Source: Changchengzhania lutea
GTDB lineage: Bacteria > Bacteroidota > Bacteroidia > Flavobacteriales > Flavobacteriaceae
DNA: 64,000 bases
Assembly (NCBI RefSeq): GCF_006974145.1
Contig: NZ_CP039456.1
Location: forward strand, 960,001-1,024,000
Reading direction: 5' to 3'
The position numbers were made by a program, and so were the translations under genes. The notes below the pieces were generated by a model. The model was not told the DNA's origin. It saw only the letters and a program-made list of their open reading frames with translations, and searched no databases. Below, in pieces: positions 46,758-57,456 of the stretch (the stretch's first letter is position 1; the number at the start of each line of letters is the position of its first letter).

Positions 46758-48062
46758 TTACTTCTTCCGCATATAAACACTAATAGGCACACCATTAAAA
46801 TCGAAATGATCACGAATTTTATTCTCAAGAAAACGCTTATAGGCATCTTTAACATATTGCGGTAAATTACAGAAAAAAGCAAATTGAGGCTGCGGCGTTG
46901 GCAACTGCATCACGTATTTAATCTTAACGTATTTTGCCTTGTATGCTGGTGGTGGATAATTCTCAATGATAGGAAGTAAGATCTCATTTAACTTACTCGT
47001 CTTAATTTTTTTGGTACGGTTTTTATAAACCTCTACCGCTGTTTCAATCGCTTTAAAAATACGTTGTTTTGTAAGCGCAGATATAAAGATGATTGGTACA
47101 TCGGTAAAAGGCTCCATTTGTTGTCTGATGGCTTTTTCAAACTCTTTAACAGACTTATGATCCTTCTCTACTAAATCCCATTTATTCACTAAAACAACAA
47201 TACCTTTTCGGTTGCGCTCTGCCAACCAAAATATATTTTGAACTTGTCCATCGAACCCACGAGTGGCATCTAAAACAATTAAACACACATCACTATGCTC
47301 AATGGCCCGCACACTTCGCATTACGGAGTAAAATTCTAAATCTTCCTTGACCTTAGACTTTCTACGGATACCTGCTGTATCTACTAAATTAAATTCAAAT
47401 CCGAAGCGATTGTATTTCGTATCAATAGAGTCTCTGGTAGTTCCTGCAATATCCGTTACAATATATCGGTCTTCACCAATTAAGGCATTGATAAAAGATG
47501 ATTTCCCTGCATTAGGACGACCAACAACCGCAAAACGTGGTAAGGCCTCCTCAACAACATCTTCTTTCTCTGGTAAAGCTTCCACCAGCGCATCCAAAAG
47601 CTCCCCTGTACCGCTCCCGTTTATACTGGCAACAGTGTAATATTCACCTAATCCTAAGGAATAAAATTCTACAGCATCTTCTGCACGCTTACCATTATCT
47701 ACTTTATTAACGACAAGAAATACCGGTTTATTCACTTTTCGAAGCAACTTTGCCACGTCTTCATCCATTCCAGTCACGCCAGATTCAACATCTACCATGA
47801 AAATTATCGCATCAGCTTCATCAATAGCCAGTTCCACTTGCTTATCAATTTCAGCTTCAAAAATATCATCACTTCCTTTTACATAACCACCTGTGTCAAT
47901 AAGCGAAAATTCTTTTCCGTTCCAATCACTTTTGCCATAATGTCTATCTCTAGTTACGCCGCTTACAGCATCAACAATGGCTTCTCGCCTCTGGATTAAC
48001 CGATTAAAAAACGTTGATTTCCCAACATTGGGACGACCTACTATAGCTACTATATTACTCAT
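46758..48062 (-). CDS. der: Ribosome biogenesis GTPase Der
   Basis: Der (EngA) has two GTPase domains in tandem and assists 50S ribosome assembly in the cytoplasm. The 434-residue protein carries [15 protein letters not shown] (residue 8 on), NKVDNG, a second P-loop [20 protein letters not shown] (near residue 180), [19 protein letters not shown], and a C-terminal KH-like domain with [20 protein letters not shown]. Length is normal. It is divergent from the hypothetical protein at 48237. Confidence 0.96.
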   Translation of the reverse strand: MSNIVAIVGRPNVGKSTFFNRLIQRREAIVDAVSGVTRDRHYGKSDWNGKEFSLIDTGGYVKGSDDIFEAEIDKQVELAIDEADAIIFMVDVESGVTGMDEDVAKLLRKVNKPVFLVVNKVDNGKRAEDAVEFYSLGLGEYYTVASINGSGTGELLDALVEALPEKEDVVEEALPRFAVVGRPNAGKSSFINALIGEDRYIVTDIAGTTRDSIDTKYNRFGFEFNLVDTAGIRRKSKVKEDLEFYSVMRSVRAIEHSDVCLIVLDATRGFDGQVQNIFWLAERNRKGIVVLVNKWDLVEKDHKSVKEFEKAIRQQMEPFTDVPIIFISALTKQRIFKAIETAVEVYKNRTKKIKTSKLNEILLPIIENYPPPAYKAKYVKIKYVMQLPTPQPQFAFFCNLPQYVKDAYKRFLENKIRDHFDFNGVPISVYMRKK

Positions 48063-48236
48063 AATCCTTAAATTTTCTGTAACAGCCTAAGGCTAATTTA
48101 TTTATTCAACAGCATCTTCTTAATATTTTGCAAAAATAGTAAATATACACCACGCAAAACCCTTTTTTATTAAAGATTAAATTGAATTCAGTTTTAAAGA
48201 AAATTTAGTAATTTACTTTTTCTAAATTGAACTAAA

Positions 48237-48740
48237 ATGCAGCTATCTAATGAGGTCGTTTTGAGACCGCGGTTTCAAATTAAAATCCCCAAAAACAATG
48301 CCTCTGTGTTGAAGGATTTTGATAGCGTGAAAATGGATCAATCTGATTTTGTAATTACAAGAATAGATGACCATGTTTTTATAAAATTTCCAAAAAAGAA
48401 ACAGCACTTTTGGTCCCCGAAATTACATTTAGAAATTAATGAAGTTGATGAAGAAACAAGTTTACTTTATGGTTTATTTGGCCCCAGTCCAACCGTTTGG
48501 ACACTTTTTATGTTTCTTCATTTTATGGTGGCAGGTTTGTTTATTGCCGCAGGCATTTGGGCATATACCAATTGGAGGTTAGAACATAGTTATGCTATCC
48601 AAGTTAGTCTCATGTTATTTATGATTATTATTTGGTTCGCATTATATTTTGGAGGACGCATAGGGAAAGCTTCAAGCAAGCACGAGATGCATGAATTGAA
48701 TAATTTTATGAATACGGTTTTAAATAAATCCACTCATTAA
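48237..48740 (+). CDS. Two-helix membrane protein of unknown function
   Basis: The 167-residue protein has a soluble N-terminal half that begins MQLSNEVVLRPRFQIKIPKN and reads like an SRPBCC- or GTPase-unrelated small domain, then two transmembrane helices: TLFMFLHFMVAGLFIAAGIW (about 90-110) and VSLMLFMIIIWFALYFGGRI (about 123-142), followed by a short basic-acidic tail. I do not recognise a family. It lies between der and era, which face each other across it on the minus strand. Its ATG is clear but its promoter is not. Confidence 0.7.
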   Translation: MQLSNEVVLRPRFQIKIPKNNASVLKDFDSVKMDQSDFVITRIDDHVFIKFPKKKQHFWSPKLHLEINEVDEETSLLYGLFGPSPTVWTLFMFLHFMVAGLFIAAGIWAYTNWRLEHSYAIQVSLMLFMIIIWFALYFGGRIGKASSKHEMHELNNFMNTVLNKSTH

Positions 48741-48780
48741 AGTAACAGGTATGTACCTTTCTTAAGATGAGTTCCATTAA

Positions 48781-49659
48781 TTATTTATTGTAACCAAAAC
48801 GTTTCAGCTGGTTTTGATTACTTCTCCAATTCTTATTTACTTTTACATACAATTCAAGGTGAATTTGTTTTCCAAAGAATGCCTCTAAATCTTTTCGAGC
48901 TTCTACACCTACACGTTTCAAGGCGCTTCCTTTATGCCCAATGATGATCCCTTTTTGAGTTTCGCGTTCTACCATAATTACCGAACGGATTCTGATAATA
49001 TGCTCTTCTTCAAAAAACTCCTCCGTTTCAATTTCAACGGCATAAGGAATTTCTTTTTTATAATGAATTAGAATTTTTTCCCGGATGGTTTCATTTATAA
49101 AGAAACGCTCTGGCTTATCCGTTAACTGATCTTTAGGATAAAATGCGGGCGACTCTGGTAATAACTCTATAATTCTATTAAACACCTCAGTCACATTAAA
49201 CCCTTCTAAAGCTGAAATAGGGAATATTTCGGCATTTGGAACTTTCTCAGACCATAAGGCTACTTGAGATTCTAACTGTTCTTGATTCGACTTATCAATT
49301 TTATTCAACAATAATAAAACGGGGATTTTAGAGGCCTTTATTTTTTTAAAAAATGCTTCGTCTTTTAAGTTTTGCTCACCAATTTCAACCATGTAAAGGA
49401 GGATGTCTGCATCTTCAAAAGCAGATTTTACAAAACCCATCATAGATTCCTGCAATTCATAGGCAGGTTTTATAATTCCGGGTGTATCACTAAACAAAAC
49501 TTGAAAATCTTCACCGTTTACAATACCCAAAATTCTATGGCGAGTCGTTTGCGCTTTAGAGGTAATAATGGATAATTTCTCCCCAATAAAGGCATTCATT
49601 AAAGTAGACTTTCCAACGTTTGGATTCCCAATAATATTTACAAAACCAGCTTTGTGCAT
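48781..49659 (-). CDS. era: GTPase Era
   Basis: Era is a 292-residue GTPase that binds 16S rRNA during 30S maturation. The ATG at 49659 gives MHKAGFVNIIGNPNVGKSTL; a start seven codons upstream is possible but not needed. It has the P-loop [33 protein letters not shown], and a C-terminal KH domain with GIIIGHKGSALKRVGVEARK and NWRSNQNQLKRFGY. Length is normal. Confidence 0.96.
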   Translation of the reverse strand: MHKAGFVNIIGNPNVGKSTLMNAFIGEKLSIITSKAQTTRHRILGIVNGEDFQVLFSDTPGIIKPAYELQESMMGFVKSAFEDADILLYMVEIGEQNLKDEAFFKKIKASKIPVLLLLNKIDKSNQEQLESQVALWSEKVPNAEIFPISALEGFNVTEVFNRIIELLPESPAFYPKDQLTDKPERFFINETIREKILIHYKKEIPYAVEIETEEFFEEEHIIRIRSVIMVERETQKGIIIGHKGSALKRVGVEARKDLEAFFGKQIHLELYVKVNKNWRSNQNQLKRFGYNK

Positions 49660-49831
49660 TCTAAAAGTATTTAACTGCAAAGATACTGTTTCTGTTTGGC
49701 AACAAAAAAAGCAATAAAATGAAAAAAAATACGGATATAAAATTTAAACTTTTAACCCTCTAAGAACCAATTATATATTATTAATACTGTAAATTAGTGA
49801 CTACATTTTTTAATCAATCAAAATCAATCTT

Positions 49832-52800
49832 ATGAAAAGACTACGCTTGTCTCTCTTAGCAACTATTTGTATAACGTTTCTAAATGCACAAATCGATGCC
49901 AAACTCATGCAGTTTCCAGACATATCTGGAACCCACATCACATTCACCTACGGCGATGATGTTTGGATCGTAAAAAAATCGGGAGGTATTGCCAACAGAT
50001 TAAGTTCTCCAGATGGGACTGAAAGTTTTCCTCGCTTTTCTCCAGACGGGAGTATGGTGGCTTATACAGCCAATTATCATGGTAATAGTGATGTTTATGT
50101 GATCGATATAAACGGTGGCATCCCAAAAAGATTAACCTATCACGGCATGTTCGATCGCGTTTTAGGATGGGCACCCGATGGGAAATCTGTACTATTTGCT
50201 TCTTCTCGCGAAAGCGGAAGACAACGTTACAACCAGTTTTATACCGTATCGCTTGATGGTGGAACGCCTAAAAAATTACCCGTCCCTTATGGAGAATATG
50301 GTTCATTCTCACAGGATGGAAAAAAATTCGCTTACACAGATCGGTCCAGAGTGCATCGCAATTGGAAACGATACCGCGGCGGTACCGCTCCTGATATCAC
50401 GATATTCGACTTAAAAACGTTTCAATCTGAAAATATTACAAACAATACGGCCAATGATGAGTTACCCATGTGGATTGATAATGACATTTATTATATGTCT
50501 GATAACGGATCTAACCAAAGAAACAATCTTTGGAAATATAATGTAAACAAAAAGTCACATGCCCAACTCACGCGTTTCAGCGATTTTGATATCACCTATC
50601 CTGAAAGCAGCAAGAACGATATCATTTTTGAAGCTGGCGGTAAATTATATGTGTACAATATTGAATCAGATGTCACATCCGAAGTTGCTATTCAAATTAT
50701 TTCAGACCAAACCAATCTTATTGCCGAACAGAAAAGTGTGGAATCTTTTATGAACGCTGCTACAGTCTCGCCAGATGGTAACCGCGTAGTGGTAGAGGCG
50801 CGAGGAGAATTATTCAATTTGCCTGCTACTGAAGGTTTTGTATCTAATCTTTCGGCCACTTCCACGTATGCAGAACGCAGGCCTTCATGGTCCCCAGACG
50901 GTAAATATGTAGCCTGTTGGAGTGACGTAAATGGCGAATATCAACTGGTTTTATACGATATGTTAGACTTAAAAAAACCTAGAGTTGTTACCAATTTTAA
51001 GAACGGATTTTATTACGATATTTATTGGTCGCCCGATAGTAAAAAAATTGCGTATATAGATCAAGCTATGAGCATTAGCTTCTTAGATATTGCTAGTGGA
51101 AAGGTTACTAAGGCAGATAAAGGCAGGTATATGTTTCATGGGAATCTAAACAATTTCTCAGTGAGTTGGTCTCCAGATAGCCAATGGTTTGCTTACTCTA
51201 GAGGCACTGAAAACACAGCAACCTCTGCTATTTTCGTTTACAACACCAACACCAATACCCTGTCGCAACTCACCTCTGGATACTATTCAGACCGTTCACC
51301 AGTGTTTGGTGAAGATGGTAAATACCTGTTTTTTGTGACGAACAGAACCTTCAACCCCGTGTATTCGTCTCTAGATAATACGTTTATATATCCCAATTCG
51401 AGTAATATTGCTGTTGGAACATTGAACAATTCCGTAGCCTCCATCCTAGAGGTGAAGAATGATGCCTATGAACCAGAAAAAGAAGATACTGAAGATGAAG
51501 CCGACAGTGACGACAAAGATTCAAAAAACAAAAAAGACAAAGACAAAGACAAAGACAAGAAAGATAAAAAAAGTGAAGTTACTAAAACCTTTATAGAAAT
51601 TGCAGGTTTTGAGAACAGGGTAGAACATTTAGATATCGAACCCGGAAATATAGGCAGTTTAACTGCTATAAAGGACAAACTATTATTTGTAAGATATCCA
51701 AATTCGGGATCGGTGGAAGATGCATCGGCGGCTCTACATTATTATGATTTTGAAGAACGCGACGTTAAAACCATCATGTCTGAAGTATCCAGCTACTCGG
51801 TAACCTCAGATGGGGAAAAAATTCTTCTTTATAAGGGTGGTAAATTAGCAGTTGTAGAAGCTAAAGAAAAGCAAAAAATCGATAAAACCGTACCGATATC
51901 TAAAATGCAAATGGAAGTCATTCCAAAAGAAGAATGGAAGCAAATATTTAATGATGTCTGGCGATTTGAGCGTGACTATTTTTATGACCCACAAATGCAT
52001 GGTGTCGATTGGGGTGCTATGAGAACGCGTTATGGAAATCTAGTTGAACAGGCCAGTACAAGAAATGATGTAAACATTATTATTGGTGATTTAATTGCAG
52101 AACTTAATGCATCGCATACATACACAGGTGGCGGTGATATTAAATCGTCAAAACAAATGAATGTTGGTTATTTGGGCGCCGATATAATCCTAGAAAACGG
52201 CTTTTTCAAAATAAAAGAAATTTTAACAGGAGCACCGTGGGATACAGAGGTAAGGTCGCCTCTTAGCAAACCTGGTAAAAATATTAAAGCAGGCGATTAC
52301 ATTTTAGCAGTTAATGGTATTTCTGTGGATACCACCAAACCTATCTCTGCAGCTTTTCAAGGTTTGGCAGATAACCCCGTTCAGTTAACAATAAGCAAAT
52401 CAACTTCAGCTAAAGATTCAAAGGAGGTTATTGTTAAATTGTTACCATCAGAATCCCGTTTACGTCATCTGGCGTGGATAGAAAATAATCGACAACAAGT
52501 AGACAAGGCGACTAATGGTAAGGTGGGGTATATTTACGTAAGAAGCACAGGTATTGATGGCCAAAATGAATTGGTAAGACAATTTTACGGGCAAATGAAT
52601 AAGGAAGGGTTAATTATTGACGAACGCTTTAATAGCGGCGGACAAATTCCAGACCGCTTTATTGAATTACTAGACAGAGATCCTTTGGCGTATTGGGCGG
52701 TTAGAGATGGAAAAGATTGGGCGTGGCCACCCTCTGGAAGTTTTGCTGCAAAAGTGATGCTCATTAATGGGTTTAGTGGTTCAGGCGGCGATGCTTTTCC

Positions 52801-53122
52801 TGATTACTTTAGAAAAAGAGGTCTTGGGCCTTTAATAGGAACGCGCACGTGGGGCGGTCTTATAGGAATTTCAGGTGCACCAAGTCTAATAGATGGCGGA
52901 CGTGTGACTGTGCCCACTTTCAGGATGTATGACCCTAATGGGGAATGGTTTAAGGAAGGACACGGCGTAGACCCAGATATTGAGGTGGTAGAAGATTTTC
53001 AAAGTTTAGCACATGGGAATGATGCACAACTTGAAACTGGTATTCAAGAGGTGCTGAAATTAATTAAAACTAATAAGAAGTTTAAAAAACCTGCTCGACC
53101 AGCATTCGAAAACAGGAATTAG
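49832..53122 (+). CDS. Tricorn-like protease (S41 family) with beta-propellers and PDZ
   Basis: The 1096-residue protein has a signal peptide (MKRLRLSLLATICITFLNAQ), so it is exported. The N-terminal half is WD40/Tol-like propeller repeats (for example LSSPDGTESFPRFSPDGSMV). A Lys/Asp-rich linker follows (about residues 550-590), encoded partly by four in-frame AAAGAC units at 51533-51556. A PDZ domain and the S41 catalytic part come next: ELNASHTYTGGGD holds the putative histidine, and LINGFSGSGGDAFPDYF the nucleophilic serine. All core residues appear present. It degrades peptides, probably in the periplasm. A large palindrome lies after the gene. Confidence 0.92.
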   Translation: MKRLRLSLLATICITFLNAQIDAKLMQFPDISGTHITFTYGDDVWIVKKSGGIANRLSSPDGTESFPRFSPDGSMVAYTANYHGNSDVYVIDINGGIPKRLTYHGMFDRVLGWAPDGKSVLFASSRESGRQRYNQFYTVSLDGGTPKKLPVPYGEYGSFSQDGKKFAYTDRSRVHRNWKRYRGGTAPDITIFDLKTFQSENITNNTANDELPMWIDNDIYYMSDNGSNQRNNLWKYNVNKKSHAQLTRFSDFDITYPESSKNDIIFEAGGKLYVYNIESDVTSEVAIQIISDQTNLIAEQKSVESFMNAATVSPDGNRVVVEARGELFNLPATEGFVSNLSATSTYAERRPSWSPDGKYVACWSDVNGEYQLVLYDMLDLKKPRVVTNFKNGFYYDIYWSPDSKKIAYIDQAMSISFLDIASGKVTKADKGRYMFHGNLNNFSVSWSPDSQWFAYSRGTENTATSAIFVYNTNTNTLSQLTSGYYSDRSPVFGEDGKYLFFVTNRTFNPVYSSLDNTFIYPNSSNIAVGTLNNSVASILEVKNDAYEPEKEDTEDEADSDDKDSKNKKDKDKDKDKKDKKSEVTKTFIEIAGFENRVEHLDIEPGNIGSLTAIKDKLLFVRYPNSGSVEDASAALHYYDFEERDVKTIMSEVSSYSVTSDGEKILLYKGGKLAVVEAKEKQKIDKTVPISKMQMEVIPKEEWKQIFNDVWRFERDYFYDPQMHGVDWGAMRTRYGNLVEQASTRNDVNIIIGDLIAELNASHTYTGGGDIKSSKQMNVGYLGADIILENGFFKIKEILTGAPWDTEVRSPLSKPGKNIKAGDYILAVNGISVDTTKPISAAFQGLADNPVQLTISKSTSAKDSKEVIVKLLPSESRLRHLAWIENNRQQVDKATNGKVGYIYVRSTGIDGQNELVRQFYGQMNKEGLIIDERFNSGGQIPDRFIELLDRDPLAYWAVRDGKDWAWPPSGSFAAKVMLINGFSGSGGDAFPDYFRKRGLGPLIGTRTWGGLIGISGAPSLIDGGRVTVPTFRMYDPNGEWFKEGHGVDPDIEVVEDFQSLAHGNDAQLETGIQEVLKLIKTNKKFKKPARPAFENRN

Positions 53123-53144
53123 CTCCGTATTAGACATATAAAAA

Positions 53145-53499
53145 GAGGTCGTCTAAAAATTAATTAACTCTTGTCAAACTGAGCGCAGTCGAAGTTTCAA
53201 TGTTTTGAAAACCAAAGCATTTCACTGCGCTACCATTGACATCTATTTTATGTATTTGATTTCCAATTATTTAAATTTCAATCAAAATCTTTAAAACACC
53301 CCTAATGAGCTGCGCTCGCAACCTTCAAAACAAAATATATTTTGTTTCTCGCCTATCCTCTAGGGGACAATCCATAATTTGAAATTTTCAGTTTCAAATT
53401 CAAGTTCGGTTTCATTGTCAACATTACCGCTTGATAAAATTTTTTGGCTCGGGTCTCAATGTGACATTTAAGCTAAAAATCGACTTTTTAGACGACCTC
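53145..53499. repeat. Long palindromic element with internal insertion
   Basis: The outer arms GAGGTCGTCTAAAAA (53145-53159) and TTTTTAGACGACCTC (53485-53499) are perfect complements. The inner sequence TGAGCGCAGTCGAAG, GTTTTGAAAACCAAAGCATT and TCAATGTGACATTTAAGCTA repeats the element at 15421-15566, but here the two halves are separated by about 225 bases. It lies between the convergent genes for the tricorn-like protease and the FKBP protein, the only sequence in this 403-base gap. The same placement at 15421 suggests a bidirectional terminator role. Confidence 0.8.
53299..53366. repeat. Nested inverted repeat inside the palindromic element
   Basis: CCCCTA (53299-53304) and TAGGGG (53361-53366) bound a segment centred on a perfect 20-base palindrome, AAACAAAATATATTTTGTTT (53328-53347). 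It interrupts the copy of the repeat family shared with 15421-15566, so it may itself be a small inserted element. Confidence 0.5.
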
Positions 53500-53525
53500 C
53501 TTTAATTATAACCTTTTATTATAAA

Positions 53526-54254
53526 CTACTTAACAATCTCTAGCAACTCAACTTCAAAGATTAAAGCTGAGAATGGTTTTATTGGCCCTCCTTGTCTAGG
53601 AAAAGCACCGTAAGCTAAATCTTGAGGAATAAAGAATTTATATTTTGAACCTACTGGCATAAGTTGTAAACCTTCAGTCCATCCTTTAATAACTTGACCT
53701 ACTCCAAATTCAGACGGCTCACCTCTATCTACAGAACTATCAAACACAGTCCCATCAATTAAAGTACCATGATAATGTACTTTTACTTTTGAAGCTGCAG
53801 TTGGTTTTTCACCTGTACCTTCTTTTAAAACTACATATTGCAACCCGCTTTCTGTAACTTTAACGCCCTCTTTTGCTTTGTTTTCTTCTAAAAACTTAAC
53901 ACCTTCAGCTTTCACTTCTCCAAATTGTTCTTCAGCTTTTTTTGCAGCTTCTTCTTGTTGCTTTTCTCTTCTTTCCTGTTGCGTTTTCTGGAAATAAGAT
54001 CTTACCAAAGCTTGTGCTGCTGTTTCATCTATTAAAACATTAGTAGAATCGATAGTACTGTTATACCCTTGAATAAATAAATCATTGTCAAATTCTGTAA
54101 AATTAGTTTTTACATTTCTAGCTACATCCATTCCGATAGCATAACTCACAGAATCTAATTCTGTTTTCAACGATTTGTTCGAAGCCCCTTTTTCATTGCA
54201 AGAAAATGCCAATGAAACTATTGTTAGAATACTTAAAAATTTAATTACTTTCAT
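53526..54254 (-). CDS. FKBP-type peptidyl-prolyl isomerase lipoprotein
   Basis: The 242-residue product has a lipoprotein signal ([20 protein letters not shown], lipid at Cys19). The N-terminal half is helical and dimerising (FkpA/Mip type), with [18 protein letters not shown] and [20 protein letters not shown]. The C-terminal FKBP domain has [20 protein letters not shown] and [20 protein letters not shown]. It should assist folding of envelope proteins. It lies 70 bases downstream of pdeM on the same strand and could be read through from that operon, but is probably separate. Confidence 0.93.
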   Translation of the reverse strand: MKVIKFLSILTIVSLAFSCNEKGASNKSLKTELDSVSYAIGMDVARNVKTNFTEFDNDLFIQGYNSTIDSTNVLIDETAAQALVRSYFQKTQQERREKQQEEAAKKAEEQFGEVKAEGVKFLEENKAKEGVKVTESGLQYVVLKEGTGEKPTAASKVKVHYHGTLIDGTVFDSSVDRGEPSEFGVGQVIKGWTEGLQLMPVGSKYKFFIPQDLAYGAFPRQGGPIKPFSALIFEVELLEIVK

Positions 54255-54324
54255 TTTATTAAATTATTTTTATTTGACGCCAAATGTAATAAAATAATGT
54301 ATGTATTAAAAGAATTTATAATAC

Positions 54325-54984
54325 CTATTTATGCGCTTGTTTATTTAAATCCAGTTGAATGACTTCAGATGTTGTATTGATAAAAATAGCATCGTCAACA
54401 TTAGGTTTCATTATATATTTACCGGTAAAATTCCCAAACGCTGGTAATATCATCTGACTATTCGTTTTATAAAAACAGGGTACATTTAAAAATTGTTTTC
54501 CTAAACCCTTCAGTCTTATACCTGGATGGATATGTCCAGCGATATTAAATAATTCGGAATCGGTTTGCGGATGATGCGTTAGTGATATATTATGAATCCG
54601 AAGCTCATCGTAAATTTTAAATTCTAAATTCTCATATTCAATAGGTGAAATAACATCATGATTACCTGTTATTAATAACTTGTTATAGGTCGTTTTTAAA
54701 GCCCAATCTTTAAATGGAATCCACTCGTTATTCCAGTTACTATGAAAAAGGTCTCCTAAAAAACATACTGTTTTAGGGCTGAAACAATCACAAACGTATG
54801 TGAGTTGATCAAAATTTTTATCAATGGCCTCTCTAGGAACTGCGCTACCGTGTTTCCTGAAATGCATGATTTTTCCAAAATGTATATCTGCAATCAATAG
54901 CATAGACCGTTCTACCCAAAACAATGCACCAGTGGGGTGCATGATGAATGTCTGTTCGTTAATTACAATAGATTTCGTTTGCAT
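54325..54984 (-). CDS. pdeM: Ligase-associated DNA damage response endonuclease PdeM
   Basis: The 219-residue protein is a metallophosphoesterase with LLIADIHFGK (near residue 30), VCFLGDLFHS, LLITGNHDVI, ISLTHHPQTD and AGHIHPGIRLKGLG, which supply the two-metal site. It belongs to the PdeM group always found with the following helicase and ligase genes. It is the last gene of a four-gene minus-strand unit and starts 9 bases after the helicase stop. Activity in the damage response is known of the family, not shown here. Confidence 0.9.
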   Translation of the reverse strand: MQTKSIVINEQTFIMHPTGALFWVERSMLLIADIHFGKIMHFRKHGSAVPREAIDKNFDQLTYVCDCFSPKTVCFLGDLFHSNWNNEWIPFKDWALKTTYNKLLITGNHDVISPIEYENLEFKIYDELRIHNISLTHHPQTDSELFNIAGHIHPGIRLKGLGKQFLNVPCFYKTNSQMILPAFGNFTGKYIMKPNVDDAIFINTTSEVIQLDLNKQAHK

Positions 54985-54993
54985 AATGGAATT

Positions 54994-57456
54994 TTATTTG
55001 CTCAAAACTGCAGTCATTCGTTTAATACGTTCTGCTAATTTTTCAGAGGATAATTTCTCCCTTAGCCTATCGGTTATAATTGGAAAAGAAAATGGCGTAG
55101 CCTTTTCGCAATCCTTCCAAATAATGGTTTGCTTATTTATACGCTCCATTGCTAATTGAAGCCTACCCTCTTCGAGCTGATGTTCAAAGGTTTCTGTATA
55201 AGCTTGTTGGTATAATAGATTATCTGGCTCATAATCTTTAAAAACCTCGAAGAGCAATTGCGAACTGGACTGTAAGTGTTTGCTCTTTACTAATTTATTT
55301 GGATAGCCAGTAAAGACCAATCCTGAAATAACCGCGATATCTCTAAATTTTCGTCGTGCCATTTCCGTGGCATTTAAACTCTTTTCCAAATCACTTTTTA
55401 GAAAATCTGTAGAGAACAAGTTGTTATCAAGCACTTGTTCCATGTCTATTTTTTGATCTGATAACAATTCAAAACCATAATCGTTAAAAGCAATGGAGAA
55501 CGTTATGGGTGATAGCAAACTGATTCTATAAGCCAACAGGCTCCCAATAGCTTCATGCACGAAACGGCCTTCGAAAGGATAAAATACATTATGATAGCCT
55601 TCTCGTGTTTTAAAGGTCTCTATTAAAAATTGATTGTTGCTAGGAATAATGCTCTCCAATTTCTGACGTTCGAAAATAGGCGCTAGTGCTTTCATTTCGG
55701 GTGATTGCTTGTTACTTTCCGTGCTCAACTCATATAACTCATCACGTAGCATATCGCTCATTTCTGAAGAAAAAGTCATTCGCCCTCCCATCCAACTTGG
55801 TATTTTTGAAGTTTTCTGCTTCGATTTCCTAACCAATACCTGCATGTCTTTAATTTTGAAAAGCTCTAAATTTTTTCCTGCAAAAGTAAATACATCACCC
55901 GGTTTTAACTTGGAAACAAACCACTCTTCAACAGACCCTAAAAATCCGCCTTTCAAATATTTCACAGTAAGCATCGCATCACTTACAATAGTCCCAATTT
56001 GCAATCTGTGGCGCATCGCTACTGCCCTACTATTTACTTTTAAAAGACCGTCTGTTTCTATATCTACTTTTTTGTATTCATCATAGGCGTGTAAACTTTG
56101 ACTGCCCATAGTAATAAAATTGATGAGCCATCGGTAGCGATCCTCGCTTAGTGCTTGAAAACAAAATGTAGATTTTACTTCTGAATAAATGGCATCGGGA
56201 TAAAATCCATTGGAAACTGCTAATGTTACTAGATATTGGATAAGCACATCATAGCTATTAATATAAGGCATTCTATCTTCTACAATATCCTCTTTTATAG
56301 CCTTTTTTAATGCCGAAGCTTCTATCAATTCTATGGCATGCGTTGGTAAAAAATAAATGACACTTTTCTTTCCGGGTTGATGACCACTACGACCGGCGCG
56401 TTGCATAAAACGGGCAACCCCTTTTGGTCCACCTACTTGTATGATAGTTTCAACGGGCGCAAAATCGACACCTAAATCTAAACTCGAGGTACAAACTACG
56501 GCTTTCAGTTGACCCAATCTAATCGCTTGTTCTACCCACAACCTTGTTTCTTTGTTAATACTCCCGTGATGCATAGCAAGCTCACCAGCAAATTCAGGAT
56601 GTGCCAAAATAATTTTTTGAAACCAAATTTCACATTGCGCCCTCGTGTTTGTAAAAATTAAAGTCGTCTTACTTTTGTTTATAATAGGAATGATTTGTTC
56701 GAGCAAATGAAGTCCTAAATGACCGCGCCAAGGGAAGGTCTCCATTTTTTTAGGAATAATGGGCTTAACTTCTATTTGTTTATTAAGCGTCGCCCTTACC
56801 AAAATGGAATTATTAAAGGCCTTTGATTGCGGGCCCAAAAGTACCTCGCGGGCTTGATCTAAATTACCAATTGTGGCCGATATTCCCCAAATACGCATTT
56901 TTGGCGAGACAGTTTTTAATCGCGACAAGGCCAATTCCATTTGTACGCCACGTTTGCTTCCTAGAAGCTCGTGCCATTCATCAACCACAATCGCAGACAC
57001 CTCTGAAAATACTTTATCATATCCTTTTGATGCCAATAATAATTGCAAACTCTCTGGTGTCGTAATCAATAGATCTGGCATAGACCGTTTTTGTTGCGCC
57101 CGTTCCTTTTGAGAGGTATCGCCACTTCTAATGCCAACAGTAAGTGGTAATTCTAAATCGGTAACGAAACGTTCTGCCGACTGCTTTATTTCTACAGACA
57201 AGGCTCTTAATGGGGTTACCCAAATAGCTTTGAGTCCTTTGGGGTGCTTTGTTTTATAGTTTGGATTGTTTTTTATATAATTCAACACAATCGGAATCCA
57301 CAACGCATAGGTTTTTCCACTACCCGTTGGAGCATTGAGCAATCCGTTATTTCCTTGAAAAAAGGCATCCCATACTTTCTTTTGGAAAGGAAATGGTTTC
57401 CATCCGTTTGAAAGAAACCAATCTGTAGCTATATCTTTGAGTTCTTTACGCGTCAT
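54994..57456 (-). CDS. Ligase-associated DNA damage response DEXH-box helicase
   Basis: The 820-residue Lhr-like helicase starts with WKPFPFQKKVWDAFFQGNNG, Walker A APTGSGKTYALWIPIV, the DEXH box VVDEWHELLGSKRG, SATIGNLDQAREVL, and motif VI AGRSGHQPGKKSVI. The C-terminal domain has LRDELYELST and further Lhr-type residues. It should unwind DNA or RNA-DNA at damage sites with the ligase next to it. The ATG overlaps the ligase stop by 4 bases, indicating coupling. Confidence 0.93.
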   Translation of the reverse strand: MTRKELKDIATDWFLSNGWKPFPFQKKVWDAFFQGNNGLLNAPTGSGKTYALWIPIVLNYIKNNPNYKTKHPKGLKAIWVTPLRALSVEIKQSAERFVTDLELPLTVGIRSGDTSQKERAQQKRSMPDLLITTPESLQLLLASKGYDKVFSEVSAIVVDEWHELLGSKRGVQMELALSRLKTVSPKMRIWGISATIGNLDQAREVLLGPQSKAFNNSILVRATLNKQIEVKPIIPKKMETFPWRGHLGLHLLEQIIPIINKSKTTLIFTNTRAQCEIWFQKIILAHPEFAGELAMHHGSINKETRLWVEQAIRLGQLKAVVCTSSLDLGVDFAPVETIIQVGGPKGVARFMQRAGRSGHQPGKKSVIYFLPTHAIELIEASALKKAIKEDIVEDRMPYINSYDVLIQYLVTLAVSNGFYPDAIYSEVKSTFCFQALSEDRYRWLINFITMGSQSLHAYDEYKKVDIETDGLLKVNSRAVAMRHRLQIGTIVSDAMLTVKYLKGGFLGSVEEWFVSKLKPGDVFTFAGKNLELFKIKDMQVLVRKSKQKTSKIPSWMGGRMTFSSEMSDMLRDELYELSTESNKQSPEMKALAPIFERQKLESIIPSNNQFLIETFKTREGYHNVFYPFEGRFVHEAIGSLLAYRISLLSPITFSIAFNDYGFELLSDQKIDMEQVLDNNLFSTDFLKSDLEKSLNATEMARRKFRDIAVISGLVFTGYPNKLVKSKHLQSSSQLLFEVFKDYEPDNLLYQQAYTETFEHQLEEGRLQLAMERINKQTIIWKDCEKATPFSFPIITDRLREKLSSEKLAERIKRMTAVLSK

